Positions 1 to 8,924 of a stretch of 64,000 bases of DNA are shown piece by piece (the stretch's first letter is position 1; the number at the start of each line of letters is the position of its first letter). The notes beneath the pieces are model-generated. The model ran no database searches. It had not been told where the DNA came from and saw only the letters and a program-made list of their open reading frames with translations. This stretch comes from Ardenticatenaceae bacterium. Lineage in GTDB: Bacteria; Chloroflexota; Anaerolineae; Promineifilales; Promineifilaceae. Position numbers and translations under genes: made by a program. The stretch is taken from NCBI GenBank assembly GCA_020634375.1, contig JACKBX010000010.1, forward strand, positions 186,001-250,000. Direction: 5' to 3'.

Positions 1-1
1 T

Positions 2-433
2 GTTCGTTATAGGTTTAGCGGCGTTTCTGATGATGGCGAACAAGGCAGCACGAATCGTAAAGAAGCAACATCTATCCACTGCACCAATTTGTCAGCGACG
101 GACAATCAGGTGGAGGTTCAGATCATACAGTGGAATGGGACAGATGTTTTTACGGGCACGTTAACAATGCCACCTAACGCGACAAGTACATTTAGCACAC
201 AAAATACAACAATTTATTATGATGACATTTTTATAGGTGGCTCCACACCAGCCATTTTTCAAGGAAGTGGTCGTATCCTTTCTCAATCTGATCAGCTCAT
301 TTGTACGGCGCAGGTGCTTGACCCGCTGAATTACCCACCAGTTTTCGCCACTAAGTTGACGATGTTTTATGCCGATGGCACGTTGGTTGGGGATGATCGG
401 GAACTATTTTTGCCGGTTGTGTTACGGCCGTAA
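2..433 (+). CDS. Secreted/surface protein, C-terminal part (5' end outside window)
   Basis: The reading frame is open from base 2 to the stop, so this is the last 143 residues of a gene that begins upstream; an internal TTG or ATG need not be the start. The visible part is rich in Thr, Ser, Asn, Gln and aromatic residues in an alternating beta-strand pattern, with no catalytic motif. It ends in LFLPVVLRP. Similar 'Y/FLPLVxR' tails close many secreted proteins of Chloroflexota, so export is inferred. A terminator-like hairpin follows the stop. Function is unknown. Confidence 0.6.
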   Translation, partial: VRYRFSGVSDDGEQGSTNRKEATSIHCTNLSATDNQVEVQIIQWNGTDVFTGTLTMPPNATSTFSTQNTTIYYDDIFIGGSTPAIFQGSGRILSQSDQLICTAQVLDPLNYPPVFATKLTMFYADGTLVGDDRELFLPVVLRP

Positions 434-454
434 GCAGGTACAAGTTTGCAAGTA

Positions 455-499
455 GCGAGTGGCGAGTAACAAATCAACAAACTCACCACTCGCTTTTTT
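455..499 (+). terminator. Rho-independent terminator built from 7-bp repeats
   Basis: A 13-nt arm (455-467, unit GCGAGTG) and its near-perfect complement (481-493) are followed by six T. It ends the partial surface-protein gene and sits before the epimerase gene. The arm repeats a heptamer, so the terminator looks made from the same kind of repeat seen elsewhere in the window. Confidence 0.7.
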
Positions 500-532
500 G
501 TTCCTGGTTGGTTTACCGCTACAATTTCCCCC

Positions 533-1534
533 ATGTCGATCATCAATCACGCATTACAAGATACAAAGGTACTCATCACCGGGGCGACCGGTTTTATTGG
601 CGCACGGCTGGCGGAGCGGTTGGCTGTGGAAGAAGGCGCACTTGTCACGGGCACAGGACGTGATTTGCAAAAGGCGACCCATTTGCAAGCGTTGGGAGTG
701 CAGTTGGTGCAGGCGGATTTGTTGGATACGGCCGTTATGCAGCAAGCCATCGCCGGGCAAGAAGTGGTCTTCCATGTGGCGGCCTGGCTGCGGGCACACG
801 GCGACGAGACGCAGGCGTATGAGCTGAATGTGACAGCAACAGAAACGCTGTTGCGCCTGGCAGCGGAAGCGGGCGTGCGTCGCTTCGTCTTTGTCAGTTC
901 CATGAATGCATATGGCCCGCAGCCGCACGACCTTATTGACGAAGATAAACCGCTGAACACAGAACTGCGCGACATTTATGGCAAAACAAAGGCCATCGCC
1001 GACCAGATGGTGCGCCGCCTGGGGCCAGAATTGGGCATTGAGGTGGCGGTAGTGCGTCCGGGCATGGTCTACGGCCCCGGCTCAATGAGTTGGACGCTGG
1101 AAATGGTAAAGCTGTTGAAGAAGGGCTTGCCGGTTATTTTTGGCGATGGCAAAGGCTACGCGGCCCCGGTGTATGTGGATAATTTGTTGGATGGCATGAT
1201 TTTGACGGCCGTTCGCCCCAACGCCGCTGGGGAAGCCTTCAATATGTTTGATCCCCCGGTAGATTGGCATACCTTTTTTGGCTTTTATGGGGCGATGTGC
1301 GGCTGCAAACCCCGTGTCATCCCCTACCGGGTGGCGCAGGTGCTGGCCTGGCTTAGCGAGCATTTTCGCTTTCTGGGGCTACCGCTTACCCGTGAACGGC
1401 TGCAATTTTACACAATGAAGGCCGTTTACCCGATGACAAAGGCGGAAGATCGGCTGGGCTACCAGCAGCGTGTGGATATTCACGAAGGAATGCGCCGCGC
1501 CGAAGCCTGGCTGCGCGAAGAAGGCTACTTGTAA
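533..1534 (+). CDS. NAD-dependent epimerase/dehydratase family protein (extended SDR)
   Basis: A 333-residue extended short-chain dehydrogenase/reductase. Residues about 12-22 carry the Rossmann motif TGATGFIG (GxxGxxG), which binds NAD(P). An SSMNAYG segment holds the catalytic Ser and is followed by YGKTK, the catalytic Tyr-x-x-x-Lys. Such enzymes epimerise, reduce or dehydrate nucleotide sugars, or reduce 3-beta-hydroxysteroid or dihydroflavonol-like substrates; the substrate cannot be told from sequence. The ATG at 533 places the Rossmann strand about 10 residues in, as is usual. It stands alone between a terminator and a methyltransferase gene. Confidence 0.85.
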   Translation: MSIINHALQDTKVLITGATGFIGARLAERLAVEEGALVTGTGRDLQKATHLQALGVQLVQADLLDTAVMQQAIAGQEVVFHVAAWLRAHGDETQAYELNVTATETLLRLAAEAGVRRFVFVSSMNAYGPQPHDLIDEDKPLNTELRDIYGKTKAIADQMVRRLGPELGIEVAVVRPGMVYGPGSMSWTLEMVKLLKKGLPVIFGDGKGYAAPVYVDNLLDGMILTAVRPNAAGEAFNMFDPPVDWHTFFGFYGAMCGCKPRVIPYRVAQVLAWLSEHFRFLGLPLTRERLQFYTMKAVYPMTKAEDRLGYQQRVDIHEGMRRAEAWLREEGYL

Positions 1535-1598
1535 TTGACGATTTGCGATTAGGGTTCATCACCACCCGTTTTCCGTTTTTTGTTTCTTGTTTTTTGTT

Positions 1599-2282
1599 AT
1601 GTGGTTATTTCCTACCATCATTGGACTGCTATTACTAGGGTTACTGCTTTATTGGCTGCTGGTCATTACAGAGGGGCTGTTTTTGGGGCGGCGTTTTGTG
1701 GTGTGGATGTATGACATCACGGCGCATAAGTATGATGGCATTAAGGAGTTTGAGGATGAGGCGGAGGAGTTGTTTGTGGTACGGCCGTTTCTGCAACGCC
1801 TTTCCTTCACCCCTGCGCCGCGCATTTTGGATGTGGCAACGGGTACGGGGCGGCTGCCCTGGTTTGTGCTGCAAACGCCCACATTTCACGGCCGTTTGGT
1901 CGGACTAGATGCTTCTCCCAACATGTTGGCTTTGGCCGCGCAAAAACTGGCGGGGTATGACTATCGTGTGGGGTTGGTGCAGGGAACGGCCGTGCCGCTG
2001 CCCTTTCCCGCCAAACATTTCGACGCTGTAACCTGCCTGGAATCACTCGAATTCTTCCCTTCTGACGTGGACGCGTTGCGCGAAATGGCTCGCGTCTTGC
2101 GCCCTGGCGGCATCCTCATGATCACGCGGCGGCGCGGCTGGGAAGCAAAAACCTTTCTCGGCCGCTACCGCGAACCGCAGCAGTTTGAGGCTTTGTTGGA
2201 AGAATTGGGCTTCGATAGTGTCGAAACGCTGCCCTGGCAGGTAGATTACGATCAGGTTTTTGCCAGACGAAATGAAGATTGA
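1599..2282 (+). CDS. Membrane-anchored class I SAM-dependent methyltransferase
   Basis: 227 residues from the ATG at 1599; a TTG four codons upstream is possible but less likely. Residues 1-28 form a hydrophobic helix (FPTIIGLLLLGLLLYWLLV) that would anchor the protein in the membrane. The rest is a methyltransf_11/UbiE-type fold: ILDVATGTGRLP is motif I for S-adenosylmethionine, VGLDASPNML is motif II, FDAVTCLESLEFFP is motif post-II, and LRPGGILMITRR is motif III. The substrate is unknown; a lipid or quinone substrate would suit the anchor. It follows the epimerase by 64 nt on the same strand and may be co-transcribed with it. Confidence 0.82.
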   Translation: MWLFPTIIGLLLLGLLLYWLLVITEGLFLGRRFVVWMYDITAHKYDGIKEFEDEAEELFVVRPFLQRLSFTPAPRILDVATGTGRLPWFVLQTPTFHGRLVGLDASPNMLALAAQKLAGYDYRVGLVQGTAVPLPFPAKHFDAVTCLESLEFFPSDVDALREMARVLRPGGILMITRRRGWEAKTFLGRYREPQQFEALLEELGFDSVETLPWQVDYDQVFARRNED

Positions 2283-2401
2283 CGATTCCTCATCGGATTT
2301 ATCTGAAAGGCAGGTGACAAGCCATCGCCCGCTTAATCATGATCAAGTAAAATAAACCTGATAACAGATAATGACCATTTAGTAGGGGGAATTTAACGCT
2401 G

Positions 2402-2917
2402 ATGAAGACCCAGTTTCAACGACGAATTTATGGCAGTGTGCGGGAGTTTGGGGTGGATATGGCCTGGCCCTTTCATAACCGCGCCCGGCTGCGCAGTGCC
2501 ATGCGCGGCGGATTGGTTTCGCATTCGTTTCGAGAGCGGTTGATGATGGCGGTAACGGCCGTTAACCAATGCCGCTACTGTTCTTACTACCATGCCCAAC
2601 TCAGCCTGAAGGCTGGATTACCCCCGGAAGAAATCCGCCAATTGCTAGATGGTGACGTCAACCAAGGTCCGGACGAAGAACTGCCAGCCCTGCTCTATGC
2701 CCAACATTGGGCAGAAAGCGGCGCCAACCCTGACCCTGCCGCTCGCCAGCGTCTGTTAGACACATACGGCCGTGAGCGTGCCGAAGCTATCGAAACCATC
2801 CTGCACATGATTCGTACCGGCAACTTGTTGGGCAACACCACTGATTGGCTGCTGTACAAGCTATCTTTTGGCCGCCTGGGACTAACTGAAACAGACCGCC
2901 TGCCTGCGTCGAATTGA
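2402..2917 (+). CDS. Carboxymuconolactone decarboxylase / AhpD-like protein
   Basis: 171 residues. The segment VNQCRYCSYYHAQLSLKAGLPPEEI holds the Cys-x-x-Cys-x-x-x-His signature of the CMD/AhpD family; in AhpD these cysteines carry peroxidase-linked disulfide exchange. The rest is helical, as in the family, with no signal peptide. A GGGGGAATT-like Shine-Dalgarno stretch precedes the ATG. The role is probably a cytosolic thiol-disulfide or peroxide-detoxifying protein; a lactone decarboxylase role is less likely because the CxxC pair is kept. Confidence 0.8.
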   Translation: MKTQFQRRIYGSVREFGVDMAWPFHNRARLRSAMRGGLVSHSFRERLMMAVTAVNQCRYCSYYHAQLSLKAGLPPEEIRQLLDGDVNQGPDEELPALLYAQHWAESGANPDPAARQRLLDTYGRERAEAIETILHMIRTGNLLGNTTDWLLYKLSFGRLGLTETDRLPASN

Positions 2918-2985
2918 CAAATCCGACTAGATGTCTGATGATTGATTCGGCAGTTGTCAAAAGTCCCACTTAAACAGAGAGGCTC

Positions 2986-4106
2986 ATGTTGCAAAAACAA
3001 CGCAGTGGAAACGGCCGTCCAGCCACCCTCCCGCCATCATCTGAGAAAGAAACCCGTCATCCCTTTCACCAGGGTTGTCCTTACTTTGCGTTGATGGATG
3101 ACCCCGATACCTCTCTCCTATTTCCTTCGTCAATGGGGCACTGCCACCGTGCCCAGCCCTCTGCGCCTGTGCATTTGAATCATCAGGAAACGCACTGCCT
3201 CACGGCACGGCACAAAGGCTGCCCGGTTTATCTGCAAGCTGGCCCGCTGCCCACCAGTTTACGCGGGCAGGAAATTACGCAAAAGAAACCACGTCGCCGG
3301 TACATGTTCGTTTTGAGCATCCTGGCAATTGCTATTCTCGCTGCGTTATTTGGTATCTGGCGCAATGGCCTGATTAATTTACCCGCAGGATTGGCTGACC
3401 CAACTGAACCGGCCGTAATGGCAATCGTGCAAAGTACAGCAACACAAGTGCCCGTAGTAGAAACGGCCGTACCTACCGTCACCCTCCCAGCCACAGAAAC
3501 GGCCGTGCCCATGCCTCCATCGCCACCCCCCAGCCCACCCACACCGCCACGCCGCCCCCCACCGTTACACCCATTCCCACGATTGCCTTGCCTGCCACCT
3601 TTACCCCTGTTCCACCGCAACCACAGGCCATCATTAGCGTTGCCCCCGTCAACCTACGCACCGGCCCCGACACATCCTACCCCATCTTGCGCACCATTAA
3701 CGAAGTAGGCGCACGTTTCGACATTGTGGGTCGTTTGGACACAGGCGGTTGGTGGCAAATCTGCTGCGTCAACAACGAAACAGGCTGGATTACTGAAGAA
3801 GGCATTGATTTTGCCGGGGACTCCGCCATCGTGCCCACCCTATCCGCTCCCAACCCGCAAGCTGTGGTCTTAGCCGACCGCCTGAACATTCGCTCTGGCC
3901 CCAGCACAGATTACCCCATCGTGGCACTGGTAGAAGCGGGTGCAATTTACGACGTGATCGGCCGTTTGAACGACGGCACCTGGTGGCAAATCTGCTGTCT
4001 TGATGACAATCCCGCTTGGCTGATCAGCGAGGGTGTAGAAATTCAGGGCATTCAAGACTTGGTGCCCATTGTCGAAGCCCCCCCCCCGCCTGCCCCAGAA
4101 GAATAA
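2986..4106 (+). pseudogene. Frame-disrupted SH3-repeat membrane protein (Cys-motif N-terminus, TM helix, two SH3 domains)
   Basis: Two frames make one protein. The first (from ATG 2986) has a conserved Cys block, CPYFALMDD ... FPSS ... HCHR ... HCLT ... GCPVYL, like the one found before LysM/SH3 proteins in Chloroflexota. A basic stretch, one TM helix (RYMFVLSILAIAILAALFG) and the start of a Thr-Pro linker follow. Near 3510-3531 the Thr-Pro linker continues in the -1 frame (IATPQPTHTATPPP ...) and runs into two bacterial SH3 domains (VNLRTGPDTSYPIL and LNIRSGPSTDYPIV). The shift fits a lost base near a run of six C (3526-3531). It may be a true mutation, an assembly error, or slippage. The SH3 pair would face outside and bind cell envelope material. 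Confidence 0.75.
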
Positions 4107-4178
4107 GCAAGTGGACACAATTTTGTAGCAATGGACTTAGGAAGCAAGTGACGAAACTTGTTGTCAGAGAGGTGCAAA

Positions 4179-6341
4179 ATGATAACCCCCGATAAAGTAG
4201 TGCGTACAACCTGTCCTTATTGCGGGGTGGGCTGCCAATTAAACCTGAACATCAAAGACGACACCATCTACGCTGTAGAAGCGCCGTTTGATGCCGCGCC
4301 CAATTATGGCATGTTATGCGTCAAGGGGCGCTTTGGCACGGACTACGTGCGCCACCCGCGCCGCGTCAAGATGCCGCTGATTCGCGCCAACCGCCAGGAA
4401 GGGCGTTCCGCGCCGCCCGTCTGGCGCGAAGCCACCTGGGACGAAGCACTGAATTACGTGGCCGACGAACTGGTGCGCATCGTCAAAAATCATGGCGGCG
4501 ATGCCATTGCCACCTTTGCCAGCGCCAAAGCCACCAATGAAGACACCTACATCTTCCAGAAATTTGTGCGTGCCTTGCTAGGCACAAATAACGTCGATCA
4601 CTGCGCCCGCTTGTGCCATGCCGGATCCGTCACTGGCTTGCAGTTGGCGATTGGCTCTAGTGCTATGTCCAATTCCATCGCCGAAATGGAGAACCTGGAT
4701 GTTTTCATCGTGACCGGCTCCAACACCACCGAAACCCATCCCGTTATCTCCAATTTTTTGAAGCGGGCCATTCGCCAAAATGGGGCAAAGTTGATTGTTG
4801 TAGACCCGCGCCAGATTGAAATGACCGATTTTGCCACGCATTGGCTACGGCAAAAGCCGGGCACGGATGTGGCCGTTTTCCAGGCCATGGCGCATGTCAT
4901 TGTGCAGGAAAAGCTGTACAACCCGGACTTTGTCAATCAGCGCACCGAGGGTTTTGACGCATACCTGGAATCGCTGGAGGCGTATACGCCGGAGTGGGCG
5001 GAAAGCGTCAGCGGCGTACCGGCGCAAAGCATCCGCGAGGCGGCGCGGCTGTATGCCAGCGCTGAACGCGGTGCGATTTATTGGGGCATGGGCATCAGCC
5101 AGAGCACGCACGGCACGGATAACACGCTGTCGTTGGTGAATCTGGCACTGCTGTGTGGGCATGTGGGGCAGCCGGGCACGGGGCTGAATCCACTGCGTGG
5201 GCAAAACAACGTGCAGGGCTGTTCGGACAGCGGCGGCTTGCCCAACGTCTACACAGCGTACCAGGCGGTAAATGACACGGCCGTTCAGCAAAAATTTGAG
5301 CAGTTCTGGGGCGCAGCACTCAATCCCACGCCGGGGCTGACCGCTACGGAAATGGTAGATGGTGCATTAACCGGGGGCGTGCATGGCATGTTTGTTGTCG
5401 GTGAAAATCCGATGATGAGCGAACCCAACCAGGAGCATACCCGCCACGCGCTGGAGCAGTTGGAACTGCTGGTGTGCCAGGATATTTTTGTGAATGAAAC
5501 CGGCGAAATGGCAGACGTGATTTTGCCCGCCACCAGTTTTGCCGAAAAGGATGGCACCTTTACGAATACGGATAGACGGGTGCAGCGCTGCCGCACGGCC
5601 GTTCCTCCCATCGGCCAGTCGCGCCCCGATTGGGACATTATTTGCGATTTAGGACGGCGTGTAGAACAGCGGCTGGGTGTAAAGCTGTCCGCTGGATTTG
5701 ATTTCAGCCATCCCGGCGAAATTTGGGAAGAGATGCGGCAGCTAACGCCCGCATTTGGCGGCATTGATTATGCCCGCATTGAGCGCGAAGGAGGTGTGCA
5801 TTGGCCCTGCCCCAGCTTCGACCATCCGGGCACGCCGTTTTTGTTCACGGATGAGTTCCCGCGTGGGCGTGGCAAGTTCTGGGCGGTGGAGTTTGGCACA
5901 GAATCGGAGCAGCCGGACGCGGACTACCCCTTTAACCTGAGTACGGGACGGGTGCTGTATCATTGGCACGGCCGTACCATGACCGGTCACTCGAAGTTGG
6001 ATGACATCTACCCGGAGGCGACGTGCGAAATGCACCCAGATGACGCCAGCGATTTGAGATTAGAGACTGGCGATTGGGTAGAGGTCAGTTCACGGCGCGG
6101 AGCAATCAAGCTGCGTGTCTTGGTAACAGGGCGCTCGCCGCAAAAGACAATCTTTATCCCCTTCCACTTTGCAGAAGCAGCAGCCAATGCGCTGACGCTG
6201 GATTTGGTGGACAAGCGGGCGAAGATACCAGATTACAAGAATACGGCCGTTGCCATCCAAAAAACCACGCCACCCGCAGGCTGGCAGCCTTCGCTGCTGT
6301 TTGAGCAGGGAGCAATTAAAGACCCGGTGCAGGTGCATTAA
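4179..6341 (+). CDS. fdhF: Formate dehydrogenase catalytic subunit, Cys form (FdhF/FDH-H-like molybdopterin oxidoreductase)
   Basis: 720 residues, close to the 715 of E. coli FDH-H, with no TAT signal and no N-terminal 2Fe-2S extension, so it should be cytoplasmic. C12, C15, C19 and C47 (CPYCGVGC ... LCVKG) hold the 4Fe-4S cluster. HCARLCHAGSV puts Cys146 at the Mo/W ligand position that is selenocysteine in FDH-H. Later blocks (GMGISQSTHGTDN, LRGQNNVQGCSDSG, NETGEMADVILPA, LSTGRVLYHWH) bind the molybdopterin guanine dinucleotides. The ATG at 4179 follows GAGAGG; the upstream TTG is not needed. The gene is tail to tail with a selenocysteine paralogue whose stop lies 8 bp away. No electron-transfer subunit is next to it, so the partner is unknown. 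Confidence 0.9.
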   Translation: MITPDKVVRTTCPYCGVGCQLNLNIKDDTIYAVEAPFDAAPNYGMLCVKGRFGTDYVRHPRRVKMPLIRANRQEGRSAPPVWREATWDEALNYVADELVRIVKNHGGDAIATFASAKATNEDTYIFQKFVRALLGTNNVDHCARLCHAGSVTGLQLAIGSSAMSNSIAEMENLDVFIVTGSNTTETHPVISNFLKRAIRQNGAKLIVVDPRQIEMTDFATHWLRQKPGTDVAVFQAMAHVIVQEKLYNPDFVNQRTEGFDAYLESLEAYTPEWAESVSGVPAQSIREAARLYASAERGAIYWGMGISQSTHGTDNTLSLVNLALLCGHVGQPGTGLNPLRGQNNVQGCSDSGGLPNVYTAYQAVNDTAVQQKFEQFWGAALNPTPGLTATEMVDGALTGGVHGMFVVGENPMMSEPNQEHTRHALEQLELLVCQDIFVNETGEMADVILPATSFAEKDGTFTNTDRRVQRCRTAVPPIGQSRPDWDIICDLGRRVEQRLGVKLSAGFDFSHPGEIWEEMRQLTPAFGGIDYARIEREGGVHWPCPSFDHPGTPFLFTDEFPRGRGKFWAVEFGTESEQPDADYPFNLSTGRVLYHWHGRTMTGHSKLDDIYPEATCEMHPDDASDLRLETGDWVEVSSRRGAIKLRVLVTGRSPQKTIFIPFHFAEAAANALTLDLVDKRAKIPDYKNTAVAIQKTTPPAGWQPSLLFEQGAIKDPVQVH

Positions 6342-6349
6342 TCTTATGA

Positions 6350-8425
6350 TTATTGTTGCCGGGGGACAGGAAGGGCTTCCACCTTCACCGCACACACTTT
6401 GTACTCTGGGATTTTTGCAGTGGGGTCTACAGCATCAATCGTTAATAGGTTTGTTGCGGCTTCGGCATAATGGAAAGTCATGAAGACAGTTCCCGCCGGG
6501 GAGCGCCGCGTTAACCTGGCTGCTGCCACTACCTGGCCTCGCCGCGAACTCACCTGCACCAAATCGCCATGCGCAATGCCTAATTGCTCACCATCGTCGG
6601 GATGAATTTCCACCTCCGCTTCTGGAGCGATGGCATCCAGCCCCGGTGAACGGCGCGACATTGTGCCACCATGCCAGTGGAAGAGGATGCGCCCGGTGGA
6701 GAGGATGTAGGGGTAGTCGTCGTCTACTTCTTCGGCGGGGGTAACGTAGTTGACAGCCTGGAACAGCCCTTTGCCCCGTGCAAATGTGCCAGCGTGGAGT
6801 ACGGCCGTTCCCGGATGCTCCGAGGTAGGACAAGGCCATTGCAGCCCATCCTGCTCCAACCGTGCGTGCGACATACCCGCATACTGCGGCGTCAACGCGG
6901 CCATCTCGGCAAAAATCTCCGCCTCGTCAGCATAAGACCAATCCGCTTCCAACCGGTTGGCGATGTCGGTAATGATTTGCCAGTCTGGGCGGGCATTACC
7001 GGGGGTGGGCAGCGCCGGGCGAATCAACTGCACGCGCCGCTCCGTGTTTGTAAACGTGCCGCCCTTCTCCGCAAAGCTAACCGCAGGCAGCACTACATCC
7101 GCCATGCGCCCCGTCTCGTTAAGGAAAATATCCTGCACGGCGAGAAACTCCACCGCCTCCAGCGCCTCTTTAACATGGCTTAGGTTAGGGTCGGAGAGCA
7201 TCGGGTTTTCGCCCATGATGAAGATGGCCTTCACTGTGCCGTGCAGGGCGCCGTTCATCATCTCCGTTACGGTTAGCCCCACGTGGTCGTTCATCTTTTC
7301 GTAGGGCACGCCCCATGCCTCGGCAAATTTGTGCCGTGCATCTACACTGGTAACGGCCTGGTAGCCGGGGAAAACGTTGGGCAGTCCGCCTAAATCGCAC
7401 GCGCCCTGCACGTTGTTTTGACCGCGCAAAGGGTTGACGCCTGTGCCGGGACGGCCGACATTGCCGGTCATCATCGCCAGGTTTGCCAATACCTTCACGT
7501 TGTCCGTGCCGGTGGTGTGCTGCGTGATGCCCATTGCCCAAAAGATGGCCGATGCGCCAGAAGTGGCGTAGAGGCGGGCCGCTTCCACAATTTGTGCGGC
7601 GGGCACGCCAGAGATAGCGGCAGCACGCTGCGGCGTCCAATCGCGCACGGCTTCTTTTAGCGCGTCGAAATTCTCGGTACGGGCAGCAATGAAGTCGTCA
7701 TTTGTCAGCCCTTCTTCGATGATGACATGGGCCATTGCATTGTAGATGGCAACGTCTGTGCCCGGTTTTTGGCGCAGGTGGAGGTAGGCAAAATCGGCGA
7801 GACCAATGCGGCGCGGGTCAATAAGGATGAGCTTGGCCCCGTTTTGGCGCACGGCTTTTTTCATTTGCAGGGCCAGGACGGGGTGGGCTTCAGTGGTGTT
7901 GGAGCCGGTAACGAGCAACACCCGCGCCTGGGGAATATCGCTGATGGAGTTGGTCATTGCGCCGGAACCAAGTGTCGTAGCCAGACCGGCCACGCTGCTG
8001 CTGTGTCAAAGTCGGGCGCAATGGTCTACGCTGTTTGTCCCTAAAATGGCGCGGGTGAGTTTTTGCAGGAGGTAGTTTTCTTCGTTGGTGCATTTGGCGG
8101 AGGTGAGGATGGCGATGCTGTCAGGGCCATACGTGTCACGGGCATGACGTAGGCGGTTGGCAACGGTGTTGAGGGCGATATCCCAATCTGTGGGAGCCAG
8201 TTCGTCGCTGCGGTTGGCGCGGATGAGGGGCTGGCGCAGGCGGTCGGGGGCGTGTACGTAGTCGTAGCCAAAACGCCCCTTGACGCAGAGGTTGCCGTGA
8301 TTGACGTGGTTGTCGAAACGGCCGTTCACGCGAAAAATCATCCCATCCTTTATATGCAGGTCTATTTGGCAGCCTACACCACAATAAGGGCAGGTCGTCG
8401 GGACGACTTGGTCTGCTTGTAGCAT
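6350..8425 (-). CDS. fdhF: Selenocysteine formate dehydrogenase catalytic subunit (UGA = U140)
   Basis: A 691-residue product if the in-frame UGA at 8006-8008 is read as selenocysteine; otherwise the gene breaks into 139- and about 550-residue pieces with no change of frame. C12, C15, C19 and C47 bind the 4Fe-4S cluster. The UGA falls in VDHCARL-U-HSSSVAGL, the exact Mo/W ligand position of E. coli FDH-H (CARV-U-H) and of Cys146 in the adjacent paralogue. A hairpin with a GGUCU loop begins at the same distance from UGA as in E. coli fdhF. The ATG at 8425 has a strong GGAGGTGAAATC ribosome site. Expression as a whole protein needs SelA-D, encoded elsewhere. Pseudogene is the alternative, but the conserved frame, position and SECIS speak against it. 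Confidence 0.9.
7977..7993 (-). promoter_or_regulatory. SECIS-like hairpin of the formate dehydrogenase gene
   Basis: Read on the minus strand, GUGGCC-GGUCU-GGCUAC folds into a 6-bp stem with a 5-nt loop; a flanking C-G pair (7994/7976) extends it. The GGUCU loop begins at nucleotide 22 counted from the U of UGA, the same loop sequence and spacing as the E. coli fdhF SECIS bound by SelB. The encoded peptide after U (H-S-S-S-V-A-G-L) also matches E. coli (H-G-P-S-V-A-G-L). Confidence 0.85.
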
Positions 8426-8525
8426 GATTTCACCTCCGATAAATGCGGCTCACAGTGTGGCAATGAAGCAAGACTCCCACTAACACCCATTTTATGAAGA
8501 AACAAACAACCGCAGATAGTGATAT

Positions 8526-8554
8526 ATGACATGCCATCCTTTGACAAATGTCAT
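8526..8554. promoter_or_regulatory. Candidate operator: inverted repeat in the divergent fdh / small-protein intergenic region
   Basis: ATGACAT (8526-8532) and ATGTCAT (8548-8554) are perfect inverted repeats with centres 22 bp apart. An inner TGACA-AA-TGTCA (8542-8553) is a second palindrome. They lie in the 250-bp gap between the selenocysteine FDH gene (minus) and the small Cys protein (plus). A dimeric regulator is plausible, but none is identified. Confidence 0.35.
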
Positions 8555-8675
8555 TGCTTATAGGAGGTGTTTTCCTTTATGATGTTTCTGGCTGGGGTGG
8601 AGTTTAGAGATAGAGACAGAGGGAAGTTTCTTTCATCCTTCAATCTTCATCCCTCATTCTTACTGATAGGAGTGT

Positions 8676-8924
8676 ATGATGGCTACACAAAAATGGGTCG
8701 CAATTAAACAAGAATGGTGTAATCTGGTAGAACAAGACGTAGAGTTAATGGAACTGCGGGTGTATCCTGATGACGTGATTCCGGGGCCGCAAGAATACAA
8801 AGTAACTGCTCGCAAGTGTTCGGTTGACGTAACGTGCAACATGGCCGGGTTTCCCTGCAAATGGGCCTACACGAACCCGGAGTTGGATCCGTTTGTGGAA
8901 CGGGAACGAGAACGCAACGAATAA
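8676..8924 (+). CDS. Small conserved-looking protein with four cysteines, function unknown
   Basis: 82 residues (81 if the second ATG at 8679 is used), preceded by GATAGGAGTG, a good ribosome site. It has four Cys: one in QEWCNLV, then KCSVDVTCNMAGFPCKW, plus several aromatic residues. There is no TM helix or signal peptide. The clustered Cys suggest metal or Fe-S binding, or a disulfide-bonded fold; I do not recognise the family. It is divergent from the selenocysteine FDH gene and may share its control region. Confidence 0.7.
   Translation: MMATQKWVAIKQEWCNLVEQDVELMELRVYPDDVIPGPQEYKVTARKCSVDVTCNMAGFPCKWAYTNPELDPFVERERERNE

Noticed and set aside
459..827. ORF of 122 residues overlapping the epimerase
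   Set aside because: It is in another frame of the epimerase gene, has no family features and begins inside the terminator.
3526..3531. Programmed -1 frameshift claimed outright
   Set aside because: The run of six C would allow slippage, but no stimulating hairpin or pseudoknot was found, and an assembly error is as likely.
7993..8006. Formate dehydrogenase split as two genes or pseudogene
   Set aside because: Both parts are in one frame, separated only by UGA at the known Sec position with a SECIS hairpin; one selenoprotein explains it better.
8541..8581. Sigma-70 promoter with TTGACA at 8541
   Set aside because: No acceptable -10 box lies 16-18 bp downstream; the TTGACA is part of the palindrome.
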